DNA from: Burkholderiales bacterium
Lineage (GTDB): Bacteria; Pseudomonadota; Gammaproteobacteria; Burkholderiales; Burkholderiaceae_C
Direction: 5' to 3'
Assembly (NCBI GenBank): GCA_016195825.1
Contig: JACPYV010000032.1
Span: forward strand, 1-64,000
Length of the DNA stretch: 64,000 nucleotides
Within the stretch, counting starts at the first letter, position 1; each line of letters opens with the position of its first letter. The position numbers were made by a program, and so were the translations under genes. Of this stretch, positions 1 to 8,697 are shown in pieces. The notes beneath the pieces are model-generated. The model searched no databases. It was given only the letters and a program-made list of their open reading frames with translations, and had not been told where the DNA came from.

Positions 1-146
1 GACGTCGTGCACCTCGCGCTCCCGCCTCGCTGGCGAGGCGCGCTCGATGCCGCGCTCGCGGGCCGACACGCGGGCGCCGCGTAGAGACCACCACCGCCGG
101 ATCCACCGCCGCGCCGGACGGCACAAACCATCGCAGGAGACGCCAA

Positions 147-326
147 ATGCCCAAGCCCGACACACCGCCGACGATCAATCTGACCGAGCGCGAGATCGCG
201 ATCGTGACGGCGACCGCCGCAGTCGTCACGCGCCAGCTCGGCGCGCTCGCCACCCGCGCGCCCGACGCAACGGACCCCCACGACCCGAGGGCGTCCGAGC
301 GGGCGCACGAGAGGTGGCGGCTCGAG
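147..326 (+). CDS. Truncated small ORF of unknown function (5' part only)
   Basis: The start is convincing: AGGAG lies 8 bases before the ATG, and the first ~55 residues (MPKPDTPPTINLTEREIAIV...) look like a natural N-terminus with a short helical segment. From about position 320 onward the same frame is only the antisense of the DUF2894 gene, so the natural 3' end is missing. Base usage here (CGCGCTCGCC style) differs from the GGCGCTGGCC style of the neighbours. I do not recognise the family. The end coordinate is the inferred junction, not a stop codon. Confidence 0.4.
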
Positions 327-764
327 CTGCGTCAGCAGGCGTTGCAGGTAGTCGGGAGCCAGGCCTTGCAGCTGCTGCAGCGCGCGGCTCACCAGCACCT
401 GGCTGTTCAGCGGCCCCAGGTGCTCCGGCACCGGCGCGCTGACCTCGGCCATGCGGCGAGTGAGGCGCAGTGCGCTCCAGGTACGGCCGTGGGCCTGCAC
501 GTTGCGCAGTTCGGGGCCTGCATCGGCCTGCAGCCGGGCGAGCAGCTCGGCCAGCGGGCGGGGGACGACCACAGTCTGGCGATCCGGCACGGGCACGAGC
601 GGGGCCTGCGCGCGCCTGACGAGGCTGGCCACGAGCCGCTCGCGCAGCGCGCCGGGCGGCTGGGCCGATGCGCGCCGGGCCAGTGCCTGCAGCACGCGGC
701 GGCGCACCGGGTCGTCGCCGGGCAGGGCGGCGACCCAGGCCAGGGGATCGGCCAGCACGTCCAT
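321..764 (-). pseudogene. DUF2894-like protein, 3' end lost at a junction
   Basis: The gene starts with an ATG that overlaps the TGA of the upstream OmpA-like gene (ATGA), so it is the last member of the operon. The protein begins MDVLADPLAWVAALPGDDPV and later carries the family-like segment NSQVLVSRALQQLQGLAPDY followed by LQRLLTQLE. DUF2894 proteins normally continue from there for a short conserved tail. Here the frame runs into low-quality Pro/Arg-rich sequence after position ~321, with no stop before the window edge. I read this as truncation by rearrangement or by a joining artefact. The family call rests on the C-terminal motif and on gene order (DUF3348-DUF802-OmpA-DUF2894). Confidence 0.55.
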
Positions 765-1432
765 CAGGGGGCCGATGCCGCCACTGCGCGCCGGGGGCGT
801 GGCGTGGGTGCGATCTCTACGCGCCGGTTCAGTGCCCGGCCGGCCGCGTCGTCGTTGGACGCCACCGGCTGCTGCGGCCCAAAGGCGGCGGCGAACACCG
901 CGTCTGGCGGCAGGCCCTCGGCCATCAGCGCACGGGCCACGTTCAGCGCCCGCTGAGCCGACAGCTCCCAGTTGTCGGTGAACTTGGGCGCGCCCTTGCC
1001 CGTCACCAGGCCGCGGTCATCGGTGAAACCGCTGACCATCAGGATCTCGTCGCGCTGCGCAAGGTAGGTGCGCAGTGGCGCGGCCAGGCTCTTCAGCAGC
1101 GCGCGGCCGTCGGCGTGGAGCTGGTCCGAGCCGATGGCGAACAGCACCGCGCCGCTGATGCCGATGCGGCCCTCCACCAAAGTGATGCGGCCGTCCGCCA
1201 GCGGGCCGGCGAGGGCCCGCTCCAGCGCTTCGCGGCGGGCCTGCTCGGCCTGGCGCTGCTGCACCTCGGCCGCCAGCTGGTTGGCCAGGTCCAGCTGGCC
1301 CACCAGGGCCGCAGCCAGCACCAGCACGAAGGCGCCCAGCACGCCGGCCATCAGGTCGCCGAAGGCGGCCCAGGCGGGCGCGCTCAACCCTTCGGCGTGG
1401 TTGTCCTGTCCGACCTCCAGTGGCTCATCCAT
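764..1432 (-). CDS. OmpA/MotB-family membrane protein, partner of the DUF802 protein
   Basis: A 222-aa protein with a short cytoplasmic N-terminus, one membrane helix (residues ~22-45) and a periplasmic OmpA-like peptidoglycan-binding domain (~95-215). The helix starts with FGDLM, giving an acidic residue (D26) at the place where MotB- and ZorB-type stator subunits hold their proton-binding Asp. The OmpA signature is present: NWELSAQRALNV, then N-DDAAGRALNRRVEI. It overlaps the DUF802 gene by 8 bases upstream and the DUF2894 gene by 4 bases downstream, so the set is translationally coupled. Inferred role: ion-driven stator component with the MotA-like DUF802 protein. Function in the cell is unknown. 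Confidence 0.8.
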   Translation of the reverse strand: MDEPLEVGQDNHAEGLSAPAWAAFGDLMAGVLGAFVLVLAAALVGQLDLANQLAAEVQQRQAEQARREALERALAGPLADGRITLVEGRIGISGAVLFAIGSDQLHADGRALLKSLAAPLRTYLAQRDEILMVSGFTDDRGLVTGKGAPKFTDNWELSAQRALNVARALMAEGLPPDAVFAAAFGPQQPVASNDDAAGRALNRRVEIAPTPRPRRAVAASAP

Positions 1433-4136
1433 GCGCCGTGACTCCCTGCAGCGCGTCCAGCACCTGCTTTTGCGAGCCCAGGCACAGGTCGATCACTTCG
1501 CGCGCCTGCGCCACGTAGTAGCCAAGCTGCTCGTCGCTGCGCGTCATCGCGGCCGCGAGACGCTCCTCCAGCGCGGCCAGGTGCTGTACCAGCTGCGCGT
1601 TGGCGCCCTGGAACTGCTCGACCGCCGCGCCGAAGCCTTCGCCCAGGCTGCCCATCTCGGCGGCGCTGGCGGCGATGGTGGTGGCGGCCTCGGACAAGGC
1701 CTGGCCGGTCGCGTCGGCCTGCGCCGTGAAGCGCTGGCCCAGCGCTTCGAGCTGCGTGGCCGAGCCGCCCACCAACGCCTGTACCTGCGACGCGGCGCTG
1801 CTGGTCAAGGCGTTCACATGGGAGGCCGTGCCGTCCAGCAGCGCGGTCACCTGGGTCGCCGCGCCGCCCAGCAGCGCGCTGACCTGCGAGCCAGCGCTGC
1901 CCAGCAGTGTGTCCAGCGCCGCGCGCTGCTCGCCAGCGGCCTGCTGCAGAGAGGCCAGCAGCGTAGAGACGGTCTGCATCAGCTCTGCGCGCTCGGCCAG
2001 CGCGGCGCGGTCCTGGGCCTGGCTTTGCGCCAGTTGCTCGCGCAGCGCGGCGACGACCTCCACGGCCGCGCGCGGCGCCTCGCCGGCGGCCTGCAGCAGT
2101 GCGCCGGCTTCGCTCAGCGTGGTCTTGGCCTGCGCCTCGGTCTGCGCGACCAGCTCGCGCGTGTGTTGCAGCAGGCCGTCGGCGAGCTGCTGCTGCTGGG
2201 ACAGCTGGGCGGCGCCGGCTGATTGCAGCTCGGCGCGCCAAGCGGCCAGGCGCTCGGCGTCGTTGTGCGCGTGGGTCGCTTGCAGCTGCGTGTGCGCCTC
2301 GGCCAGCGCGGCGATGGCACCCTTCGTCTGCGCGGCGAAGCCGGTGGTCAACTCGGTCAGCGCGTCCTGTGCGCGCTGGCCGCTGGCGGCCAGGAGTTGC
2401 TGAGCGGCCTCGCGCTGGGCGGCCAGCAGTTGCTCGTTGGCGTCGCGCTGGCGGGCCAGGGCCTCGGCCTCGGTGCGGGCCTGGGCGCGCGCTTCGGCGT
2501 CCAGCTCGGCCTGCATCGCGGCGTGGCGGGTCTGCGTGTCGGCGATGCGGTCGAGCAGGTCCTTCGTCTGGGCGGCGAAGCCGGCCGTCAGCTCGGTCAG
2601 CGCGTCCTGCGCGCGCGCACCGCTGTCGGCCAGCAACTGCTGGGCGGCTTCGCGCTGGGCGGCGAGCAGGCGCTCATTGGCGTCGCGCTGCGTTGCCAGC
2701 GCCTGGGCGTCAGCCTGGGCATCGGCGCGGCGCCGCGCGTCCAGCTCGGCCTGCGCGGCCTGCTGGCGGGCCTGCGCATCAGCCAAGCGGTCCAGCAGGC
2801 TTTGCGTCTGAGCGGCGAAGCGCTCGGCGGTGTCGGCCAAGGCCTGCCCGGCGGCGGCGCGCTGAGCGGCCAGCGCGTCGACCTGGCTGTTCAGCGCGGC
2901 GGCGCGGGCAGTGTCAGCCTCGGCCTGCGCAGCCTGCTGGCGCGTGGCGGCGTCGTTCAGCGCGGCGACCAGGCCTTGCGCCTCGGCGGCCCAGCGCGCG
3001 CCCAGCCGGTCCACGGCCTGCTGCGTCGCGGCGCCGGCGTCGGCCAGCAGCGTCATCGCGGCGTCGCGCTGCGCGGCCAGGCCCTCGCCCTGGGCACGGG
3101 CGGCGGCTTCGCTGTGCTGGGCGATCTGCGCGGCGCCGGCCTCGAAGCGGCGGCCCAGCGCATCGAGCTGTTCGGCCACCTGCGTGCCCACGCGCTCGTG
3201 CAGTGCGGCGGCCTCGCGGGCGATGCCGGCCATCGCGGCCTCGGCGGCGGGCTGTATGGCTGCGCCGGCCAGGCGCGCACTCTCGGCCAGGCTGGTGCGC
3301 AGCGTGCTATCCACGCTGCCGGCCAGCGCCTGGTAGGACTGGCGCGTTTCACCGTGGAAGCTGGCTTGCGCGGCGGCTTGCGCGTCGTGGAAGCGCGTGT
3401 TCTGCGCAGCGAGTTGGTCGGCCAGCTGCAGGGCGAATAGCTGCAGCTGGGCGACGAGCTCGTGCTGGTTCTGCTGCGCGGCGGTGGCAGCGGCTGCCTC
3501 GGCCGCTTCCTGCTGGCGCGCGCGGCGGTGCGCGGCGGTCAGCGGGCGCAGGTGGCCCAGCAGGGCCGCGTCAAGGCGGCCGGACACGTCGGCGCGCTCG
3601 CGGCGTGCCAGCGCCACCATCAGGCCCAGCATGGCCGAGCCAGTCACGCCGGCCACGCTGTCGCTGAAGGCCAGGCCCAGGCCTTGCACTGGCGCACCCA
3701 GCGCGTTGCGCAGCGCGGCAAGGTCGGCCGTCTGGCCCAGCGCGCTGGCGGTGCTGCTCAGTGTGATGACCAGGCCGATGAAAGTGCCCAGCATGCCCAG
3801 CAACACCAGCAGTCCGGCCAGTGCCGGCGCCAGCGCCAGGCCCGGCAGCGCCACGCGCAGGCCCTCCAGGCGCTGCTGCACGGCGGCGCGCAGCGCGGCG
3901 GGCAGGCGCTCCAGCCAGCCGTCAGTCGGCTCGGCATCGAGTTCGGCACCCAGCTCGCGGCTGGCGCGGCGGAAGGCGTTCAGCTCCAGCACGCCCAGTA
4001 CGAAGAAGGCGGCGATCAGCAGCGTCATCGCCAGCGCAACCGGGTGGTGGCGCGAGGCGGCGAACGCGGCGCCGGCGATGCCCGCGAGGCCGGCCGCGAG
4101 GGCGAGGGGGTAGAGCGTGTGCAGGAAGCGGTTCAT
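1425..4136 (-). CDS. DUF802 protein: MotA/TolQ-like membrane domain with a long coiled-coil tail
   Basis: A 903-aa protein. Two N-terminal membrane helices (~8-28, ~33-52) are followed by a MotA/TolQ-like pair: LLGMLGTFIGLVITL (~110-128) and GLAFSDSVAGVTGSAMLGLM (~155-175). From ~200 to ~830 it is an Ala/Gln/Glu-rich coiled coil with repeated blocks such as AAQREAAQQLLA and AQDALTELT-GFAAQTK, which match the repeated nature of DUF802. It sits between DUF3348 (4-base overlap) and an OmpA/MotB-like gene (8-base overlap). MotA-like channel plus long tail plus OmpA partner resembles the ZorAB motor layout, but no zorC, zorD or zorE is seen. Biological role unknown. Confidence 0.8.
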   Translation of the reverse strand: MNRFLHTLYPLALAAGLAGIAGAAFAASRHHPVALAMTLLIAAFFVLGVLELNAFRRASRELGAELDAEPTDGWLERLPAALRAAVQQRLEGLRVALPGLALAPALAGLLVLLGMLGTFIGLVITLSSTASALGQTADLAALRNALGAPVQGLGLAFSDSVAGVTGSAMLGLMVALARRERADVSGRLDAALLGHLRPLTAAHRRARQQEAAEAAAATAAQQNQHELVAQLQLFALQLADQLAAQNTRFHDAQAAAQASFHGETRQSYQALAGSVDSTLRTSLAESARLAGAAIQPAAEAAMAGIAREAAALHERVGTQVAEQLDALGRRFEAGAAQIAQHSEAAARAQGEGLAAQRDAAMTLLADAGAATQQAVDRLGARWAAEAQGLVAALNDAATRQQAAQAEADTARAAALNSQVDALAAQRAAAGQALADTAERFAAQTQSLLDRLADAQARQQAAQAELDARRRADAQADAQALATQRDANERLLAAQREAAQQLLADSGARAQDALTELTAGFAAQTKDLLDRIADTQTRHAAMQAELDAEARAQARTEAEALARQRDANEQLLAAQREAAQQLLAASGQRAQDALTELTTGFAAQTKGAIAALAEAHTQLQATHAHNDAERLAAWRAELQSAGAAQLSQQQQLADGLLQHTRELVAQTEAQAKTTLSEAGALLQAAGEAPRAAVEVVAALREQLAQSQAQDRAALAERAELMQTVSTLLASLQQAAGEQRAALDTLLGSAGSQVSALLGGAATQVTALLDGTASHVNALTSSAASQVQALVGGSATQLEALGQRFTAQADATGQALSEAATTIAASAAEMGSLGEGFGAAVEQFQGANAQLVQHLAALEERLAAAMTRSDEQLGYYVAQAREVIDLCLGSQKQVLDALQGVTAHG

Positions 4137-4813
4137 TCGGGGGCGTCTTGGCGCAGGGCTTCGATGAGGCCCAGCACCGGTTGAAGTCTCAGGTCCAGCT
4201 CGGCGCGCAGCGCACGCTGCAGGTCGGCCCAGAAGCGGGCGCGCCAGCGGCGCGGGTCGGCGGCGTGGTGAGTCTCGGCACGCCGTGTCAGCAGTGCGGG
4301 CAGGCCGCTCAGGGCCTGGCGCTCCTGCGCGGCCAGGGCGCGCTCGAACAGGGCGTCCAGCTGCGCCAGCCGCGCCAGCGCGCCCGAGGCCTCGGCCAGG
4401 TGGGGGCGCAGGCGTTCACGCAGGCTGCCCACACGGGCGGCCATGCTGCGCTGCTGCTGGGCATGGTGCAGGCGATAGGGCGCCAGCAGGTCGGCCAGCG
4501 GCAGGCCTTCTGGGGCCGGCTCGGCAGACTCGCGCGCCAGCAGCGCATCGTCGAAGGCGGCCGGCAGCTCTGTCTGCACGCGGTCCAGCGCGGCGTCGGC
4601 CCAGGCGAGGGCTGCGCGGTGGGCACCGGCGTCGGCCGTGGCCGCGGGCGCCGTGGCCAGCACCTGCGACAGTCCGATGGCATCTGCCCAGCCCAGCCAG
4701 CCGCCCAGACGCTCGGCCACCGGCCTGACGGTCACGGGCGCGACGCCCCATTGCAGCAGCAGGCGTGCCAGCGGCTCGGACGCCGGGTTCTGGGGACTGC
4801 TGAGGGCTTGCAT
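4133..4813 (-). CDS. DUF3348 family protein
   Basis: A 226-aa soluble protein that begins MQALSSPQNPASEPLARLLL. I chose the ATG at 4813 because homologues start near here. The longer open frame upstream is antisense to the cation-efflux gene. No signal peptide or membrane helix is visible; the sequence is Ala/Leu/Arg-rich and helical. It is the first gene of the DUF3348-DUF802-OmpA-DUF2894 operon, with its TGA overlapping the next ATG. The molecular function of the family is not known to me; the context suggests a cytoplasmic accessory to the membrane motor pair. Confidence 0.75.
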   Translation of the reverse strand: MQALSSPQNPASEPLARLLLQWGVAPVTVRPVAERLGGWLGWADAIGLSQVLATAPAATADAGAHRAALAWADAALDRVQTELPAAFDDALLARESAEPAPEGLPLADLLAPYRLHHAQQQRSMAARVGSLRERLRPHLAEASGALARLAQLDALFERALAAQERQALSGLPALLTRRAETHHAADPRRWRARFWADLQRALRAELDLRLQPVLGLIEALRQDAPE

Positions 4814-4957
4814 GGGAAGGGCTGGCGCGCACGCACGGTGCGTGGGCAAAAAGGGCGAGAGTTTAGTGAACCGCGATCCACAAGGCCTTCCCGGGCCACC
4901 GGCGGGGTGCCGGCCGCCTGCATCCTGGGGGGGCGTGAGGCGGCGCAAAATCTCGCC

Positions 4958-5920
4958 ATGCATGCTCATGACCTCGCCGAATGGCGGCACGACCACACGT
5001 TCGACAGCGGCAACATCGCCGGCGAGCGCAGTACGCGCCTCGTGATGTGGATCACCGCCGCGATGATGGGGGTCGAGATCGCCGCCGGCTGGCACTACAA
5101 CTCGATGGCGCTGCTGGCCGACGGCTGGCACATGAGCAGCCATGTCGTGGCCATTGGCCTGAGCGCGTTTGCCTACGCGGCTGCGCGCCGGCATGCCGGC
5201 GACCCGCGCTTCGCCTTCGGCACCTGGAAGATCGAGGTGCTGGGCGGCTTTGCCAGCGCCGTCTTCCTGCTGCTGATCGCCGCGCTGATGGTCTGGGGCT
5301 CGGCCGCGCGACTGCTGCAGCCCGAGCCCATCCACTACCCCGAGGCCCTGGCCGTGGCGGCGCTGGGCCTGGCCGTCAACCTCGGCTGTGCTCTCATCCT
5401 GGGCAGCGCCCACCATCACGACGCTGGCCACGGGCATGAACACGCGGATGAACACGCGCATGGGCACCACGGCCACCACCACGACCTGAACCTCAAGTCC
5501 GCCTACCTGCACGTCATCGCCGACGCCGCCACCTCGGTGGCCGCGATCGTTGCACTGGCCGGCGGCTGGTGGCTGGGCTGGGCCTGGCTGGACCCGGTCA
5601 TGGGCATCGTCGGCGCCGTCGTCGTCGCCGTCTGGGCGCGCGGCCTGATCCGCGACACCAGCAAGGTGCTCCTGGACCGCGAGATGGACCATCCCGTCGT
5701 CGACGAGATTCGCGAGGTCATTGCCGAGCGCGGCGCGGCCAGCGAGACGCTGATCGCCGACCTGCACGTCTGGCGCGTCGGCCGCGCCACCTATGCCTGC
5801 GCGCTCAGCATCGTCACGCACGACGCCCAGCTCACGCCACGCCAGGTGCGCGAGTGGCTGTCCGTGCACGAGGAGGTGGTGCACGCCACCATCGAAATCC
5901 ACCGTTGTGAGGTCCGCTGA
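4958..5920 (+). CDS. dmeF: Cation diffusion facilitator (Co/Ni/Zn-type efflux), DmeF-like
   Basis: A 320-aa inner-membrane CDF transporter that exports divalent metals against protons. Six membrane helices can be picked out, with the metal-site residues in HYNSMALLADGWHMSSHV (helix 2) and HVIADAATSV (helix 5). A His-rich loop (residues ~150-177) lies between helices 4 and 5, typical of DmeF/ZitB types. A cytoplasmic C-terminal domain ends at ~318. The N-terminal MHAHDL...HDHTFD fits the DmeF subgroup, which favours Co and Ni, though zinc cannot be excluded. The TGA overlaps the start of the next gene (TGATG). No metal regulator is adjacent. Confidence 0.85.
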   Translation: MHAHDLAEWRHDHTFDSGNIAGERSTRLVMWITAAMMGVEIAAGWHYNSMALLADGWHMSSHVVAIGLSAFAYAAARRHAGDPRFAFGTWKIEVLGGFASAVFLLLIAALMVWGSAARLLQPEPIHYPEALAVAALGLAVNLGCALILGSAHHHDAGHGHEHADEHAHGHHGHHHDLNLKSAYLHVIADAATSVAAIVALAGGWWLGWAWLDPVMGIVGAVVVAVWARGLIRDTSKVLLDREMDHPVVDEIREVIAERGAASETLIADLHVWRVGRATYACALSIVTHDAQLTPRQVREWLSVHEEVVHATIEIHRCEVR

Positions 5921-7035
5921 TGGCCACCAAGCCCCTGGCCACCACTGCGGCTGACACCGACCTGCGCAACCAGTGCAGCCGCTGGCTCAACGGTCACCGT
6001 CCGCTGCGCAGCATGCGCGACTCACTGCTGGCGCTGGCCGAGGCGCCAGAAGCCGCCCAGGCGCTGGACATGTACGGCGATGGTGCCGCCGTACAGGCGC
6101 TGGAGGCGCAGGTGGCCGCGCTGCTGGGTAAACCGGCCGGGCGCTTCTTCCACAAGGGTGTGGCGGCGCAGCTGGCCGCGCTGCGCGTGTACTGCGGCGA
6201 CGGTCCCGGGCCGGTGGCCCTGCACCCGCAGAGTCACATCGCCATCGACGAGGCCGACGCCTACACCCGGCTGATGGGCCTGCGCGGTGCGCTGGTGGGC
6301 GACACCGATGCCCCGTTCACGCTGGACCAGCTGCAGGCCTTGCCGGAGCCGCCAGTCGTGGTCGTTGTGGAGCTGCCGCTGCGCCGTGGCGGCTACCGGC
6401 TGCCTGCCTGGGAAGAGCTGGTGGCGATCAGCGCCTGGTGCCGCGCATGTGGCGTGCCGTTGCATGTCGACGGCGCGCGGCTCTGGGAGGCGGCGGCCCA
6501 CTATGGCCGGTCGCTGGCGGACATCGCCGCGCTGGCTGATTCGGTCTACGTGTCCTTCTACAAGGGCCTGGGAGGGCTGGCGGGCTGCGTGCTGGTGGGC
6601 AACGAGGCCTTCATCGCCCACACCTTGCCCTGGCAGTCACGGCTGGGCGGCAACCTGTTCACGGCCTATCCCTTCGTGCTGAGCGCGCTGCAGGGGCTGC
6701 GCAGCCAGTTGCCGCGCCTGCCGGCGTATCGTGAGCGCGCCCGTGGCCTGGCGGCGCTGTTGGCGGCCCAGCCCGGCTGGCGTGTCGCGCCCGAGCCGCC
6801 GCAGGTCAATGCCTTCCAGCTGCACCTGCCCGCGGCGCCCGAGGCGCTGCGCGAGGGGCTGCTGGCGGTCGCGCGGCGCGACGGGTTCTGGCTGGGCGCG
6901 CGGGCGGTCACCTCGCACGTCATCGCCGGCGGGGCGATGGTGGAAGTCGTCATCGGCGATGCGGCCCAGGGCTGGGCTGACGCGGAAGCGGTGGCGGCTT
7001 TGCGGCTCGCGGTCGCGGTGTCCGGCGAGGCATGA
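5920..7035 (+). CDS. Threonine aldolase / beta-eliminating lyase family PLP enzyme
   Basis: A 371-aa cytoplasmic fold-type I PLP enzyme of the aromatic amino acid beta-eliminating lyase/threonine aldolase family. HVDGARLWEA supplies the Asp that contacts the pyridine nitrogen, and SFYKGLGG supplies the Schiff-base lysine (K215). It probably cleaves L-threonine, L-allo-threonine or another beta-hydroxy amino acid to glycine plus an aldehyde. The protein is longer at the N-terminus than canonical ltaE products, and the first ~80 residues differ from them, so the substrate is uncertain. It is translationally coupled to the upstream efflux gene; no functional link is evident. Confidence 0.75.
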   Translation: MATKPLATTAADTDLRNQCSRWLNGHRPLRSMRDSLLALAEAPEAAQALDMYGDGAAVQALEAQVAALLGKPAGRFFHKGVAAQLAALRVYCGDGPGPVALHPQSHIAIDEADAYTRLMGLRGALVGDTDAPFTLDQLQALPEPPVVVVVELPLRRGGYRLPAWEELVAISAWCRACGVPLHVDGARLWEAAAHYGRSLADIAALADSVYVSFYKGLGGLAGCVLVGNEAFIAHTLPWQSRLGGNLFTAYPFVLSALQGLRSQLPRLPAYRERARGLAALLAAQPGWRVAPEPPQVNAFQLHLPAAPEALREGLLAVARRDGFWLGARAVTSHVIAGGAMVEVVIGDAAQGWADAEAVAALRLAVAVSGEA

Positions 7036-7177
7036 GCCGTCCGGCGCTGTCGGCTCCCTTGACAGTCCATCGGTGTCAGTCCGCGTCTAAACTGGTAAGT
7101 TGTTGATTTAAATGGAAATAACGGGGATGGCATCAGTATTGCGTGGCTGAGTCATCACTCAGCCCTACAAGACCGCC

Positions 7178-7963
7178 ATGTCCAAACTGTTGTCATTTGT
7201 CGCCGCGCTGGCCGCCGTCCTGCCGCTGGCCGCCCAGGCCGCCCCGATCACGCTGACCGGCACGATTCGCGACTTCAACTCCTGGGGCACCACGTTCAAC
7301 GGCGTTGCCGGGCATGTCGACTTCGAGAACGTCGTCACCTCGGCCAGTGGCATCGTCATGTCCACGCTGGGCGCGGACGGCAAGCCGGTGCTGTCGAACA
7401 ATCACCCCAGCGTGTCCAGCGCGGCGTCGTTCCAGCAGTGGTACCACGACGACCCGACGGTCAACAAGACCGGCAGCATCACCATCACGCTGAATCCCGT
7501 GTCGGCCACCACCTACCAGTTCAGCAGCAACTCCTTCTTCCCCATCGACGGCCAGTTGCTCGGCCAGACCAGCAGCGGCCACAACTTCGGCTTCACGACC
7601 GAGTTCCACACCGTCTTCACCTACCAGGCCGCCAACAACGACAACTTCGCCTTCACCGGCGATGACGACGTCTGGGTGTTTATCAACGGCATGCTGGCCA
7701 TCGACCTGGGCGGTGTGCATGGCGCCACCGGCGCGAGCGTCAACTTGAACGCCCAGGCCGCGGCGCTGGGCATCGTGGACGGCAGCAACTACACGCTGGA
7801 CGTGTTCCAGGCCGAGCGCCACACCACCGGCTCCAACTTCACGATGACCACCTCGCTGCAGCTCGTCACCGTGCCGCCCACCGGCTTGCCCGAGCCGGCC
7901 TCGCTGGCGCTGGTGGCCGGTGGCCTGCTGGCAGCCGGTGCGGCACGCCGCCGCCGCGGCTGA
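7178..7963 (+). CDS. Fibro-slime domain protein with PEP-CTERM sorting signal
   Basis: A 261-aa exported protein. A Sec signal peptide (residues 1-21, ending AAQAA) is followed by a fibro-slime domain with the signature FTGDDDVWVFINGMLAIDLG and GGVHGA. The C-terminus is a PEP-CTERM signal: LPEPASLAL, a hydrophobic stretch, then AARRRR. Such proteins are thought to be processed by EpsH/exosortase and delivered to the surface or exopolysaccharide matrix. A 142-base gap separates it from the upstream gene and an intrinsic-type hairpin follows, so it is probably monocistronic. Confidence 0.85.
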   Translation: MSKLLSFVAALAAVLPLAAQAAPITLTGTIRDFNSWGTTFNGVAGHVDFENVVTSASGIVMSTLGADGKPVLSNNHPSVSSAASFQQWYHDDPTVNKTGSITITLNPVSATTYQFSSNSFFPIDGQLLGQTSSGHNFGFTTEFHTVFTYQAANNDNFAFTGDDDVWVFINGMLAIDLGGVHGATGASVNLNAQAAALGIVDGSNYTLDVFQAERHTTGSNFTMTTSLQLVTVPPTGLPEPASLALVAGGLLAAGAARRRRG

Positions 7964-7981
7964 GGTCGATCGACCCCGCAG

Positions 7982-8003
7982 ACGGCCGCCTTCGGGCGGC
8001 CGT
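7982..8003 (+). terminator. Stem-loop after the fibro-slime gene
   Basis: A 9-bp perfect stem (ACGGCCGCC / GGCGGCCGT) closes a UUCG tetraloop 18 bases after the stop codon. A short T-rich stretch (TTGTCGTT) follows. It is a likely rho-independent terminator. Confidence 0.75.
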
Positions 8004-8109
8004 TGTCGTTGCGCGGGCGGGCCCGGTGCGGGCACGAGACGGCTCGCGCAAAAGCAATCGGCCGCCAGGGCATGCCGTGGCGGCCGATCGAGGGCGATGA
8101 GCGGGAGGC

Positions 8110-8376
8110 TTACCGGCGCTGGCCCGAGCCACCACCGGTCGGCGCGGGGCCGCGGCGTTCCAGGTGGCGGAAGGTGATGCGGCCCTTGCTCAGGTCATAA
8201 GGCGACATCTCCAGCGACACGTTGTCGCCGGCCAGGATGCGGATGTGATGCTTGCGCATCTTGCCGCCGGTGTATGCGATGACCTGGTGGCCGTTCGTCA
8301 GCGTCACGCGAAAGCGCGAGTCGGGCAGGACTTCATGGACGACGCCCTGCATTTCAATCAGTTCTTCTTTGGCCAA
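8110..8376 (-). CDS. infA: Translation initiation factor IF-1
   Basis: An 88-aa S1/OB-fold protein that binds the ribosomal A site during initiation. The family pattern is clear: [60 protein letters not shown] and RITFR. The C-terminus has a basic extension ([18 protein letters not shown]) that the 72-aa housekeeping IF-1 lacks. The start is a TTG at 8376, set by alignment to AKEEL and preceded by GGAG. Betaproteobacteria often have such a second IF-1 away from the ribosomal operon, here downstream of a cold-shock gene. Confidence 0.9.
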   Translation of the reverse strand: MAKEELIEMQGVVHEVLPDSRFRVTLTNGHQVIAYTGGKMRKHHIRILAGDNVSLEMSPYDLSKGRITFRHLERRGPAPTGGGSGQRR

Positions 8377-8460
8377 GTGTGGGGCTCCGCTGAGAGAGGT
8401 TGAACGAGAGGCCGAACACGTGGCCGTGCCGGCGAGAGGCGCTGCTGTGAGCGCGTGCAA

Positions 8461-8679
8461 TCAATGACAGTGTGCCCAAGCCAGGCCTTCGGCCTTGGCG
8501 TAGCGCATTGCCGCCTGGGGGCTGCGAAACTGCGGCGTGAAACGCATAACGCGGTCCACGCTGGCCATACCGCGGCCCGAGCGTATCGAGACCAGCGCGT
8601 CAAAGCCACCGCCGTCTCGTGCCTGGGACATGGGCGAAATCAGGTAACGCCCCACTTCGATGTTCTTGTTGTTGTTCAT
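8461..8679 (-). CDS. Small conserved-looking protein downstream of the cold-shock gene
   Basis: A 72-aa protein beginning MNNNKNIEVGRYLISP and ending AMRYAKAEGLAWAHCH. The start at 8679 is preceded by AGAAGAA at good spacing, and the short Asn-rich N-terminus looks natural; the longer open frame runs into a hairpin region. The protein is basic with no signal or membrane helix. It lies between cspA and infA on the same strand, so a role in translation or cold adaptation is possible but only inferred from position. I do not recognise a named family. Confidence 0.65.
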   Translation of the reverse strand: MNNNKNIEVGRYLISPMSQARDGGGFDALVSIRSGRGMASVDRVMRFTPQFRSPQAAMRYAKAEGLAWAHCH

Positions 8680-8697
8680 CTTATTCTTCTGTTGATG

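Noticed and set aside
321-326. CTCGAG as proof of a cloning artefact
   Set aside because: A six-base site can occur by chance in GC-rich DNA. It is noted in the junction finding but proves nothing by itself.
764-4813. Zorya anti-phage system
   Set aside because: The motor layout is similar, but no zorC, zorD or zorE is present and gene order fits the DUF3348-DUF802-OmpA-DUF2894 set. Kept only as a structural analogy.
3821-4957. N-terminal extension of the cation efflux protein from an earlier start
   Set aside because: The extension is antisense to the DUF3348/DUF802 genes and lacks family similarity; the ATG at 4958 matches the usual N-terminus.
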